NCBI RefSeq assembly: GCF_002995495.1
Contig: NZ_PVZV01000002.1
Coordinates: forward strand, 496,001-560,000
Direction: 5' to 3'
Length of the DNA stretch: 64,000 bases
From: Actinocorallia populi
Lineage (GTDB): Bacteria > Actinomycetota > Actinomycetes > Streptosporangiales > Streptosporangiaceae
In this document: positions 23,919 through 31,888 of the stretch, one piece after another
How positions within the stretch are numbered: the first letter of the stretch is position 1
Layout: each line of letters begins with the position of its first letter
The notes under the pieces: model-generated
The model's input: only the letters and a program-made list of their open reading frames with translations
Databases searched by the model: none
What the model was told of the DNA's origin: nothing
Made by a program: the position numbers and the translations under genes

Positions 23919-24295
23919 GCGAGGGGCCCGCGGAGTTCTCGCTGATGCAGGCCTCCTGGGCCGGGCGGTTCTTCCGGCGCGAGCTGGTGTTGTCGGTCCG
24001 GGGCGTGACGTTCAACGGCGAGCTCCTCGTCCCGGCCGAGCAGATCATCGCCTTCGGGCTGGTCCCGGTGCCGGGGCGGCCGTTCCAGGGGTTGCATTTG
24101 TGGCACAAGGGGCCATTGGCTCAGGAATTGCCAGGTTTTCTGCGCAGGGGAAGAAAAGGGCTCTCCGAGGGAGAAATACGATTGTTCTGGGTGGCGGACG
24201 ACCCCGGGGCCTCCGGATTCCGTACGCGCGCCCATGTGGAACGGCTCAAGCAGTTCGTCCTGGCCGCCGGGATCGGCCGATGGCAGGACCAGTAA
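23915..24295 (+). CDS. Hypothetical protein in WXG operon
   Basis: A 126-residue protein, mixed strand and helix, no signal peptide or membrane helix, no recognised family. It starts with GTG overlapping the preceding stop. From about 24090 to 24205 the base composition falls well below its surroundings and codons rare in this genome cluster (TTG, CCA, GGA, AGA, AAA, ATA, CGA), unlike the first half of the same gene. A hairpin (GACCTG with CAGGTC, 24303-24322) follows within ten bases of the stop and may end the operon. Confidence 0.65.
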   Translation: MSEGPAEFSLMQASWAGRFFRRELVLSVRGVTFNGELLVPAEQIIAFGLVPVPGRPFQGLHLWHKGPLAQELPGFLRRGRKGLSEGEIRLFWVADDPGASGFRTRAHVERLKQFVLAAGIGRWQDQ

Positions 24296-24499
24296 AAGCT
24301 CTGACCTGGGAAAAGGCAGGTCGATGAGCTGGTCTGAGAGCGTGTCGAAGGGTTTGTCGGTGATCGAAAAGGAGAGTTGCAAGCCCTAGGGTCGGGAAAT
24401 CCGAACCGCTGCCGCGGGACGGGCGTCAGAAGATCCGAAGCCGTCGGAGCCGGTGCAGGGCGTGGACCCGAAGAGACAGCGGAAAGTTGAGGGCTGGTC

Positions 24500-26590
24500 G
24501 TGACGCGGTGGGGAATCTACGCTCCTGGTGTGGGAACGGCATGGCCATTCGCCGGGCGGGACGCCGAGGCGTCCGCCATCAGGGAAGCGCTCCTGGACCG
24601 GCGCGGACCCGGAGCGCTGGTCAGCGGCGCCCCCGGCTCGGGCAAGAGCCGGCTGCTCGCCGAGGTCGCCCTTGAAGGCGCGGGCGGGCTGCCGGTCCTG
24701 GAGGCGCGGGCCGGGCAGGCGCCCGCCGTGCCGTTCGGGGCCTTCGCCCATCTGCTGCCGATCCGCACCCCGGTACGGGAGACGGCGGCGGCGGTGGAGG
24801 CCGTCCTGGCCAAGGCAGGTCCCGGCGACTTCCTCCTGGTGGCCGACGACGTGCACGAGCTCGACGAGCGCTCGGCCCTGCTGCTGCACGCGCTGGCCGG
24901 GACCGGCCGGATGCGGCTGCTGGCGGCGGGGGAGTGCCTGCCCGAGCCGCTGGCCGCACTCACCCCCGTCCCGGTGGTGCTGGCGCCGCTCACCGACGTG
25001 ACCCTGTTCGAGGAGGTCGACGAGCCGACCGCCGCCTACCTGGCCGAGGCGGCGCAGGGCGACCTGCGCCTGCTGTACGAACTGGTGCGCGTCGGCCGCT
25101 CCACCGGGGCGTTCTCCGACGGCCACTGGCAGGACCCGCCCGCGCGCACCGGCGAGAAGGCGGCCTCCCTGGAGGAGGCGCTGGCCCAGGCCGCGCTGCT
25201 GGCCGCGCTCGGCCGCGCCGGGGAGGCCGAGGAGCTGCTGGCCACGGCCCCGCGCCGGCCCGAGGACCGGGCCAGGGCGACCTTCGCGCGGGCCAGGGCC
25301 GCCAACCTCGCCTACGGGCTCGGCCTGGCCGAGGACGCCGACCGGGTGCTGGGCATCGCGCTGGAGACGGTCTCGCGGCCCGCCGAGCGCCGCCGGGTCC
25401 TGGCCCAGCGCGCCGAGTTCGCGCTGCACCGGGCCGACTGCCGCCAGGCGCTGGACCTGGCCGACGACGCCGCCTCGACCGGCGGCGCCCGGCCCGCGTC
25501 CGACGCGCGGATCGCCGCCGTCCAGGCCGTCACCGCCGCGCTGACCGGCCAGGCCGCCGCGGCGCTGGACAAGGTCCGCGCCGGGCTGCGCGAGCTGGAC
25601 GCCTGGCTCCCGCGGGCGCCCGAGTGCGTCCCGCTGCTGGAGTTCGCCCGCGCCGGGGTGTGGCTGTCGGTCGGCGACCTGGACGCCGCCGGGGAGGAGG
25701 GCGCCCCCGCCGCCGACCCCGTCGCGCACGCCGCCGCGCAGGCGCGGGTGCTGCGGGCCCGCGGCCAGATCCACGCGGCGCTGCGCGAGGGCTGGGACGG
25801 CGCCCGGCTGCTGAGCCGGGGCCACTCGCTGTTCGCCGGACCGTGCCTGGGCGAGCTGGCGCACGCCGCCGCCCTCGCCGGGGACCTGGCCACCGCCCGC
25901 GACGCGCTGGCCGAGGCCGACCGGCGGGCCCTGCCGACGATGCGGGCGTTGTGGTTCCCGGTGGCGCTGGCCCGGCCGTGGCTGCTGGTCGCCCAGGGCG
26001 CGGTCGGCGCCGCGGTGCACGGGCTGCTGGACGCCGCGGCCGCCGCCGAGGCGCTGGAGCTGCGCCCGTACGCGGTGGCGGCGCTGCACGACGTGGTGCG
26101 GCTGGGCGCGGCCGGGGTGGTCGCCGACCGGCTGGGCCGGCTCGCCGAGGACTCCGAGGGCGATCTGGCCGCGCTGTGCGCCCGGCACGCCGAGGCCGCC
26201 GCGACCGGCGACTGGTCCGGGCTGATCGGAGTGTCCTTCGAGTTCGAGGGGCTGGGCATGACCCTGCACGCGGCCGAGGCCGCCGCCCAGGCCGCCGAGG
26301 TGCACTGGGACAAGCAGCAGGCCGCCGCGGCCGGCACCCGCGCCTGGGTGATGGTGCAGCGCTGCGACCAGGTGCGCACCCCGGCGCTGCGCACCGCCGC
26401 GGTGCCCGACCTCACCCGGATCCAGTACGAGATCGCCGAGCTGGTCGCCGGCGGCGCGTCCGAGGCGGCGATCTCCGAGCTGATGTCCCTGCCGGTCCGC
26501 ACGGTCGCCGACCAGCTGGTGGAGATCTGCGCCAAGCTCGGCGTCTCCGGGCCCGAGCGGCTGGCCGTGCTGCTGGCGCCCGAGCCGTGA
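24500..26590 (+). CDS. AAA-ATPase regulator with degenerate LuxR-type C-terminus
   Basis: A 696-residue protein of the LAL-like architecture. It has an N-terminal ATPase with Walker A GAPGSGKS (Lys49) and a Walker B-like LLVADDVHEL, a long alanine- and leucine-rich TPR-like helical middle, and a C-terminal helix-turn-helix (TRIQYEIAELVAGGASEAAISELM...TVADQLVEICAKLGV). The last part has the LuxR spacing but lacks several usual residues (for example the LTxRE start and the V-x-H-x2-I-x2-KL pattern). It is shorter than classic LAL regulators. GTG 24500 has GAGGG six bases upstream. It sits between the WXG operon and leuB; a target cannot be inferred. Confidence 0.75.
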   Translation: MTRWGIYAPGVGTAWPFAGRDAEASAIREALLDRRGPGALVSGAPGSGKSRLLAEVALEGAGGLPVLEARAGQAPAVPFGAFAHLLPIRTPVRETAAAVEAVLAKAGPGDFLLVADDVHELDERSALLLHALAGTGRMRLLAAGECLPEPLAALTPVPVVLAPLTDVTLFEEVDEPTAAYLAEAAQGDLRLLYELVRVGRSTGAFSDGHWQDPPARTGEKAASLEEALAQAALLAALGRAGEAEELLATAPRRPEDRARATFARARAANLAYGLGLAEDADRVLGIALETVSRPAERRRVLAQRAEFALHRADCRQALDLADDAASTGGARPASDARIAAVQAVTAALTGQAAAALDKVRAGLRELDAWLPRAPECVPLLEFARAGVWLSVGDLDAAGEEGAPAADPVAHAAAQARVLRARGQIHAALREGWDGARLLSRGHSLFAGPCLGELAHAAALAGDLATARDALAEADRRALPTMRALWFPVALARPWLLVAQGAVGAAVHGLLDAAAAAEALELRPYAVAALHDVVRLGAAGVVADRLGRLAEDSEGDLAALCARHAEAAATGDWSGLIGVSFEFEGLGMTLHAAEAAAQAAEVHWDKQQAAAAGTRAWVMVQRCDQVRTPALRTAAVPDLTRIQYEIAELVAGGASEAAISELMSLPVRTVADQLVEICAKLGVSGPERLAVLLAPEP

Positions 26591-26611
26591 TCCACCGCTT
26601 TCGTCCTGACA

Positions 26612-26644
26612 TGTGAGATGGATGCCCGATGTGTGAGACGGATG
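26612..26644. promoter_or_regulatory. Direct repeats upstream of leuB
   Basis: TGTGAGATGGATGC (26612-26625) and TGTGAGACGGATGC (26631-26644) are 14-bp near-identical repeats 19 bases apart, just before the leuB start at 26660. TGTGAGA also forms half of the palindrome upstream of the ilvB leader, suggesting a shared regulator. Confidence 0.45.
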
Positions 26645-26659
26645 CACTACGATGCCCCC

Positions 26660-27709
26660 ATGGCTTCCCGCAACATCCGACTCGGCGTCATCGCAGGTGA
26701 CGGTATCGGCCCCGAGGTCGTGGCCGAGGGTCTCAAAGTCCTTGACGTGATCGCCGGTCAGTACGACCTGGCGATCGAGAAGACCGCCTACGACCTGGGC
26801 GCCGCGCGCTGGCACCGCACCGGCGAGGTGCTGCCCGAGTCCGTGATCGAGGAGATCCGCGGACAGGAGGCCATCCTGCTGGGCGCCATCGGCGACCCGA
26901 CCGTGCCCTCCGGGACGCTGGAGCGCGGCCTGCTGCTGCGGCTGCGCTTCGAGCTCGACCACTACGTGAACCTGCGTCCGGTCAAGCTGCTCCCCGGCGT
27001 GAAGTCCCCGCTGGCCGACGTCACCCCCGACGACATCGACATGATCGTCGTCCGGGAGGGCACCGAGGGCCCCTACACCGGGGTCGGCGGCGTGCTGCGC
27101 AAGGGCACCCCGCACGAGGTCGCCACCCAGGAGAGCGTCAACACCGCCTTCGGCGCCGAGCGCGTCATCCGCTACGCCTTCCAGATCGCCGCCACGCGCC
27201 CGCGCAAGAAGCTCACGCTCGTCCACAAGGACAACGTGCTGACCTTCGCCGGCGACCTGTGGCAGCGCACCCTGAAGAAGGTCGCGGCCGAGTTCCCCGA
27301 CGTCGCCACCGACTACGTCCACGTCGACGCCGCCACCATGTTCTTCGTGAACAACCCGCAGCGGTTCGACGTCGTGGTCACCGACAACCTGTTCGGCGAC
27401 ATCATCACCGACATCGGCGCGGCGATCGCCGGCGGCATCGGCCTGGCCGCCTCCGGCAACGTCAACCCCGACCGCTCGGTGCCGTCGATGTTCGAGCCGG
27501 TCCACGGCAGCGCCCCCGACATCGCGGGCCAGTCCAAGGCCGACCCGACGGCCACCATCCTGTCGGTCGCCATGCTGCTGGACCACCTCGGCCTGCCCGA
27601 GGCGGCCCGCAAGATCGAGAAGGCGGTCGGCGCCGATCTGACCGAGCGCACCGGCCCGCGCGCGACCCAGCAGGTCGGCGACGACATAGCAAAGCGAGTA
27701 GCCGGGTAG
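26660..27709 (+). CDS. leuB: 3-isopropylmalate dehydrogenase
   Basis: LeuB oxidises and decarboxylates 3-isopropylmalate to 2-ketoisocaproate in leucine synthesis. The 349-residue actinobacterial type shows [10 protein letters not shown], the substrate-binding [17 protein letters not shown] stretch, catalytic Lys in HKDNVL and the Mg2+-binding [14 protein letters not shown] segment with NAD+ motif [13 protein letters not shown] 26660 is the conserved start. ilvE follows after a strong terminator, so leuB is probably monocistronic. Confidence 0.94.
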   Translation: MASRNIRLGVIAGDGIGPEVVAEGLKVLDVIAGQYDLAIEKTAYDLGAARWHRTGEVLPESVIEEIRGQEAILLGAIGDPTVPSGTLERGLLLRLRFELDHYVNLRPVKLLPGVKSPLADVTPDDIDMIVVREGTEGPYTGVGGVLRKGTPHEVATQESVNTAFGAERVIRYAFQIAATRPRKKLTLVHKDNVLTFAGDLWQRTLKKVAAEFPDVATDYVHVDAATMFFVNNPQRFDVVVTDNLFGDIITDIGAAIAGGIGLAASGNVNPDRSVPSMFEPVHGSAPDIAGQSKADPTATILSVAMLLDHLGLPEAARKIEKAVGADLTERTGPRATQQVGDDIAKRVAG

Positions 27710-27732
27710 GGCGGCAGCCACCCCGGTGAGTG

Positions 27733-27771
27733 ACGGGTGCGCCGCGAACCGACGCGGCGTGCCCGTTTTTT
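27733..27771 (+). terminator. Rho-independent terminator after leuB
   Basis: A 14-bp stem (ACGGGTGCGCCGCG with CGCGGCGTGCCCGT, two G-T pairs, loop AACCGA) ends in six Ts. Confidence 0.9.
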
Positions 27772-27861
27772 GTGTGCACCGCGTCGCCGCAACGTGAGTT
27801 AGAGCACACAATGGAAAGAAGCCGGTAGGGTCTTTACCGGTGATCCGGGAGAGGTACAGAC

Positions 27862-28953
27862 ATGATCGAATTCGAGATCCAGCTCGTTGAGCGGCGCAAG
27901 AGCGCGCAGGAGCGGGAGGCCGTGCTGGCCGACCCCGGCTTCGGGCTGAACTTCACCGAGCACATGATCACGATCGAGTGGGACAGGGAGCGGGGCTGGC
28001 ACGACGCGCGGCTGCGGCCGTACGGGCCGCTGTCCCTCGACCCGGCCACCAAGGTCTTCCACTACGGTCAGGAGCTCTTCGAGGGGCTCAAGGCCTACCG
28101 CCAGCCGGACGGCGCGATCGTCAGCTTCCGCCCCCAGGCCAACGCGGCGCGCTTCAACACCTCCTGCGACCGGATGGCCATGCCCCGGCTGCCCGAGGAG
28201 ACCTTCGTCAAGGCGCTGGAGCTGTTGTGCGACGCCGACCGCGACTGGGTGCCCACCCGTGAGGGCCACAGCCTCTACCTGCGGCCGTTCATCATCGCCA
28301 CCGAGACGGGCATGGGCGTCAACTACCCCTCGGCCAGGTACCTCTTCTGCGTGATCGCCTCGCCGTCGGCCTCCTACTTCTCCGGCGCGGTCAAGCCGGT
28401 CTCGGTCTGGCTGTCGCGCGACTACACCCGGGCGGCCCCCGGCGGCACCGGGTTCGCCAAGTGCGGCGGCAACTACGCCGCGGCGTTCGTCGCCCAGCAG
28501 GAGGCCGTCGCCAAGGGCTGCGACCAGGTCGTCTGGCTGGACGCCGCCGAGCACCGCTGGGTGGAGGAGATGGGCGGCATGAACCTCTTCTTCGTCTACG
28601 GCTCCGGCCCCGACGCGCGCCTGGTCACCCCGCCGACCACCGGCACCATCCTCCCCGGCATCACCCGCGACTCCCTGCTCAAGCTCGCCCCCGAACTCGG
28701 CGTCCCGGTCTCCGAGGAGCCGATCAGCGTCGAGCAGTGGCGCGACGACGTGGCCTCCGGCGCGCTCACCGAGGTCTTCGCCTGCGGCACCGCCGCCGTG
28801 ATCACCCCCGTCGGCCGCGTCAAGGGCGAAGAGGGCGAGTTCACCATCCCCGAGCAGGGCGGCCCCGTCACCATGCGGCTGCGCGAGGAACTCGTCGGCA
28901 TCCAGTACGGGCAGCGCCCCGACCCCTACGGCTGGATCACCGGGCTCGCCTGA
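27862..28953 (+). CDS. ilvE: Branched-chain amino acid aminotransferase
   Basis: IlvE is the PLP enzyme for the last transamination step of Leu, Ile and Val synthesis and the first step of their breakdown. The 363-residue product has fold-type IV features: FHYGQELFEGLKAYR, the R-x-Y pair in LYLRPFII, the Schiff-base lysine in FAKCGGNYAA, and the ligand loop VEEMGGMNLFF. ATG 27862 has GGGAGAGG upstream. It lies between leuB and cimA as usual in actinobacteria, flanked by terminators. Confidence 0.95.
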   Translation: MIEFEIQLVERRKSAQEREAVLADPGFGLNFTEHMITIEWDRERGWHDARLRPYGPLSLDPATKVFHYGQELFEGLKAYRQPDGAIVSFRPQANAARFNTSCDRMAMPRLPEETFVKALELLCDADRDWVPTREGHSLYLRPFIIATETGMGVNYPSARYLFCVIASPSASYFSGAVKPVSVWLSRDYTRAAPGGTGFAKCGGNYAAAFVAQQEAVAKGCDQVVWLDAAEHRWVEEMGGMNLFFVYGSGPDARLVTPPTTGTILPGITRDSLLKLAPELGVPVSEEPISVEQWRDDVASGALTEVFACGTAAVITPVGRVKGEEGEFTIPEQGGPVTMRLREELVGIQYGQRPDPYGWITGLA

Positions 28954-28970
28954 GGCGTCGGTCCGCGGTG

Positions 28971-29004
28971 CGGAGGCGGGCCGGGAGCTCCCGGTCCGCC
29001 TCCG
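28971..29004 (+). terminator. Hairpin after ilvE
   Basis: A 17-bp inverted repeat without spacer (arms around CGGAGGCGG and CCGCCTCCG, one G-T pair) lies 17 bases after the ilvE stop. There is no T-run. The rest of 28954-29274 holds the cimA promoter, leader peptide and attenuator. Confidence 0.6.
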
Positions 29005-29151
29005 CCGGACCCGTCCGGCGTCCTTCGCGGCGCCGGCCCGCGAGCCGGTGCCGCTCGCCGTACCTCGCGCCCCGCCCGCCGTTTTTCGTGTCCCAGATCA
29101 CGTGACCGGCATGTGACGGACGTATCGCGGGTGTGGCACACTGAGCCTGTT

Positions 29152-29193
29152 ATGAGCACCGGCCTGATCATTATCAGACGGCGCGTCGGCTAA
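29152..29193 (+). CDS. cimA leader peptide MSTGLIIIRRRVG
   Basis: A 13-codon ATG ORF encodes MSTGLIIIRRRVG, with one Leu and three consecutive Ile codons, directly upstream of an attenuator and cimA, which feeds isoleucine synthesis. GTGACG (29113) and CACACT (29137) with an 18-bp spacer resemble -35/-10 elements and would start transcription at or just before the ATG, so the leader may be leaderless. The Arg-Arg-Arg-Val-Gly codons (29181-29190) pair perfectly, with one G-T, with 29202-29211 just before the terminator stem. Confidence 0.8.
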   Translation: MSTGLIIIRRRVG

Positions 29194-29242
29194 AGGGCAT
29201 CGCCGGCGCGCAGACCTCTCACGTCCGTGGGGGGTCTTTTTG
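29181..29242 (+). terminator. cimA attenuator: leader hairpin plus terminator
   Basis: Two abutting hairpins. GCGCGTCGGC (29181-29190), inside the leader ORF, pairs over 10 bp with GCCGGCGCGC (29202-29211). Immediately after, AGACCTCTCACG (29212-29223) pairs with CGTGGGGGGTCT (29226-29237) and runs into a T-tract (29237-29241). A ribosome stalled on the Ile codons at 29167-29175 would cover the first stem. The arrangement mirrors the ilvB leader. Confidence 0.8.
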
Positions 29243-29274
29243 TTTCGCCGGGCTCTTCGCAAAGGGGCATCTCC

Positions 29275-30849
29275 ATGAGCGACGGTTTCCACGTCTACGA
29301 CACCACCCTGCGGGACGGGTCACAGCAGGAGGGCCTGAACCTCAGCGTTCAGGACAAGCTGGTCCTCGCCCGGCACCTGGACTCGCTGGGCGTGGGCTTC
29401 ATCGAGGGCGGCTGGCCCGGCGCCAACCCCAAGGACACCGAGTTCTTCAGGCTGGCCCGGACCGAGCTGGACCTGAAGCACGCGCAGCTGGCCGCGTTCG
29501 GCGCGACCCGCCGGGCCGGCCTGAAGGCCGCCGACGACCCTCAGGTGGCCGCCCTGCGCGAATCACGTGCCCCGGTCGTCACCCTGGTGGCCAAAAGCCA
29601 CGACCGGCACGTGGAGCTGGCCCTCCGCACGACGCTGGAAGAGAACCTCGCGATGATCCGCGACACCGTCTCCCACCTTCGCGCGGAGGGCCAGCGCGTT
29701 TTCGTCGATGCCGAGCACTTCTTCGACGGGTTCAAGGCCAACCGCGCCTACGCGCTGGAGGTCGTCCGGGCCGCCGCCGAGGCGGGGGCCGACGTCGTCG
29801 CGCTGTGCGACACCAACGGCGGGATGCTGCCGGACGAGCTCGCCGACGTCGTGCACGAGGTCGTCGACCTCGGCGCCCGGGTCGGCATCCACTGCCACGA
29901 CGACTCCGGCTGCGCGGTGGCCAACTCGCTGGCCGCGGTGCGGGCCGGCGCCACGCACGTCCAGGGCTGCGCCAACGGGTACGGCGAGCGGTCGGGCAAC
30001 GCGAACCTGTTCACCGTCATCGGCAACCTCCAGCTCAAGCGCGGCATGCGGGTCGTCGCCGACGAGCAGCTCGCCGAGATGACACGGATCGCGCACGCCG
30101 TCTCCGAGGTCACCAACGTGACGCTCAGCTCGCAGACCCCCTACGTCGGCCACTCGGCGTTCGCGCACAAGGCGGGACTGCACGCCTCGGCCATCAAGGT
30201 CGACCCCGACCTCTACCAGCACATCGACCCGATGGTCGTCGGCAACGACATGCGGATGCTGGTCTCGTCCATGTCGGGGCGGGCCTCGGTCGAGCTCAAG
30301 GGCAAGGAGCTGGGCTACGACCTGTCCGGCCAGAAGGCGGCCGAGGTCGTCTCCCGGGTCAAGGACCTGGAGTCCCGCGGCTACACCTTCGAGGCGGCCG
30401 ACGCCTCCTTCGAGCTGCTGCTGCGCGAGGAGCTCGCCGGAGCCCGCACCTCCTACTTCACCGTCGAGTCCTGGCGGGTCATCGTCGAGCAGCGCCCCGA
30501 CGGCGTCCAGATCAGCGAGGCGACCGTCAAGGTGCACGCCAAGGGCGAGCGGATCATCGCCACCGGCGAGGGCAACGGCCCGGTCAACGCCCTGGACACC
30601 GCGCTGCGGGTGGCGCTGGAGCGGCTCTACCCCGAGCTGGCCAACCTGGAGCTGGTGGACTTCAAGGTCCGCATCCTGGAGGGCTCGCACGGCACCGACG
30701 CGATCACCCGGGTGCTCATCGACTCCTCCGACGGCAAGGCCGAGTGGGGCACCGTCGGGGTCGGCGAGAACATCATCGCCGCGTCCTGGCAGGCCCTGGA
30801 GGAGGCCGTCACCTACTGCCTGCTGCGCGCCGGGTACGACGCCTCCTGA
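29275..30849 (+). CDS. cimA: (R)-citramalate synthase
   Basis: CimA condenses pyruvate and acetyl-CoA to citramalate, a threonine-independent entry to 2-ketobutyrate and isoleucine. The 524-residue product has the DRE-TIM start YDTTLRDGSQQEG, metal-binding HCHDD (GIHCHDDSGCAVANS), the GCANGYGERSGNANL loop and a C-terminal LeuA-type allosteric dimer domain. The pattern GFIEGGWPGANPKD separates it from LeuA. ATG 29275 follows AAAGGGG. The Ile-rich leader upstream supports a role in isoleucine supply. A GNAT gene follows after 18 bases. Confidence 0.92.
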   Translation: MSDGFHVYDTTLRDGSQQEGLNLSVQDKLVLARHLDSLGVGFIEGGWPGANPKDTEFFRLARTELDLKHAQLAAFGATRRAGLKAADDPQVAALRESRAPVVTLVAKSHDRHVELALRTTLEENLAMIRDTVSHLRAEGQRVFVDAEHFFDGFKANRAYALEVVRAAAEAGADVVALCDTNGGMLPDELADVVHEVVDLGARVGIHCHDDSGCAVANSLAAVRAGATHVQGCANGYGERSGNANLFTVIGNLQLKRGMRVVADEQLAEMTRIAHAVSEVTNVTLSSQTPYVGHSAFAHKAGLHASAIKVDPDLYQHIDPMVVGNDMRMLVSSMSGRASVELKGKELGYDLSGQKAAEVVSRVKDLESRGYTFEAADASFELLLREELAGARTSYFTVESWRVIVEQRPDGVQISEATVKVHAKGERIIATGEGNGPVNALDTALRVALERLYPELANLELVDFKVRILEGSHGTDAITRVLIDSSDGKAEWGTVGVGENIIAASWQALEEAVTYCLLRAGYDAS

Positions 30850-30867
30850 CCGGGTAGACCAGGGGTG

Positions 30868-31146
30868 ATGCCTCGGATCACCGACAACAGCGCCGCGTCC
30901 CGGTACGAGATCTTCACCGACGAGGGCGCCCTGGCGGGCTTCTCCACCTACACCCGCCGGGGCGACCACGTCGTGTTCTGGACGACGGAGATCTCCGCCG
31001 GGTTCGAGGGCCACAACCTGGGCGGCGCGCTGGTCCGCGGCGCGCTGGAGGACATCCGCGCCCGCGGCCTGAAGGTCGTGCCCCGCTGCCCGTACGTGCT
31101 GGAGTACCTGGAACGCCATCTGGAGTTCGACGGCCTGCGCGCGTGA
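30868..31146 (+). CDS. Small GNAT-like N-acetyltransferase (COG2388 type)
   Basis: A 92-residue protein of the minimal GNAT group. It has the strand-strand-helix core (VVFWTTEISAGFEGHNLGGALVRGALEDI), where GHNLGGALV is the shortened acetyl-CoA loop, and the terminal motif VVPRCPYVLEYLERH, whose cysteine is typical of this family. The substrate is unknown. It is probably co-transcribed with cimA, and a strong bidirectional terminator follows. GTG 30865 is an alternative start. Confidence 0.8.
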   Translation: MPRITDNSAASRYEIFTDEGALAGFSTYTRRGDHVVFWTTEISAGFEGHNLGGALVRGALEDIRARGLKVVPRCPYVLEYLERHLEFDGLRA

Positions 31147-31147
31147 G

Positions 31148-31191
31148 AAGGCCCGCGCCCCCTCGTATCAGGACGAGGGGGCGCGGGCCTT
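31148..31191. terminator. Bidirectional terminator
   Basis: A perfect 18-bp stem (AAGGCCCGCGCCCCCTCG with its complement 31174-31191, 8-base loop) ends in TTTC. It lies between the convergent GNAT and heme-oxygenase-like genes. Confidence 0.9.
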
Positions 31192-31198
31192 TCACCGT

Positions 31199-31558
31199 CT
31201 ACTCGGGCTCGACCCTCTGGATCACCTCGAAGCCCCACAGCTCCGCCCCGGACGCGGCCGGACCGCCGTGGCCGTGCCCGTGGCCGTGTCCCTGGCCCGG
31301 CTGGGCGTCGGCGGCGGCCTTGGCGTGCCCCTGCGCGAACGCCTGGCTCTTGGTCCAGGCCTGGAACGCCTCCTCGCTGCTCCAGCGGGTGTAGACCAGG
31401 TACTTGTCGGTGCCGTCCACCGGGCGCAGCAGCTCGAAGCCCTCGAAGCCCTCCGAGCCCTCGACCAGCCCGGCCCGCGCGGCGAAGCGCTTCTCCAGCT
31501 CGGGGCCCATGCCCTCGGGCACGGTCAGCGCGTTGATCTTCACGACCGAAATCGTCAT
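31199..31558 (-). CDS. MhuD/IsdG-type heme-degrading monooxygenase
   Basis: A 119-residue ABM-fold protein closely resembling mycobacterial MhuD: VVKINALTVPEGMGPELEKRF, GFEGFELLRPVDG and YTRWSSEEAFQAW. The heme-site residues align: Asn9 (MhuD Asn7), Trp68 (Trp66) and His78 (His75, one-residue insertion). MhuD opens heme without CO release to supply iron. Unusually, residues about 85-99 contain a GQGHGHGHGHGG stretch after the heme histidine, which could bind metal. The ATG follows GGAGG. A palindrome lies 16 bases upstream. Confidence 0.85.
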   Translation of the reverse strand: MTISVVKINALTVPEGMGPELEKRFAARAGLVEGSEGFEGFELLRPVDGTDKYLVYTRWSSEEAFQAWTKSQAFAQGHAKAAADAQPGQGHGHGHGHGGPAASGAELWGFEVIQRVEPE

Positions 31559-31888
31559 CGCCTCCTCCATCGGGACCTGACGTCGATCAGGTCGGCCACA
31601 GGTCTCCCACGGTACTGGGGCCCGGGGGCGGATGACCTTCACCCCGCCCCGGCGGCGGGGAGGTCCGCGGGGACCGCCGGACGGCCGGACGGTCGCCTCC
31701 GGCCGTCCGGCCGGGGAGCCGGTCCGCGGGAGCGGCGTCCCACCGCAGAGGTGCGGGTGGGAGAGAAGGGGTTGTGGACGGGCGGAGTTCGGGGAGAGGA
31801 CGCGGTTAGTCTGAGACGGGTCACCCGGGGTCATCGGATCGGGGTGAACCGGGGGCCGGATCGCGACGTCCGAAACGAGAGATCGTTC
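31559..31888. other. Divergent promoter region between the MhuD-like and CBM2-like genes
   Basis: 330 non-coding bases. Besides the palindrome at 31574, the middle part (31620-31760) is very GC-rich with imperfect CCGG/GGCC repeats, and 31800-31880 is less GC-rich and probably carries the promoter for the rightward gene. No conserved RNA motif recognised. Confidence 0.4.
31574..31593. promoter_or_regulatory. Palindrome upstream of the MhuD-like gene
   Basis: GACCTGA and TCAGGTC arms with a 6-base spacer (31574-31593) sit 16 bases before the start codon at 31558. It does not match the IdeR/DmdR iron box closely, so the regulator is unknown. Confidence 0.45.
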
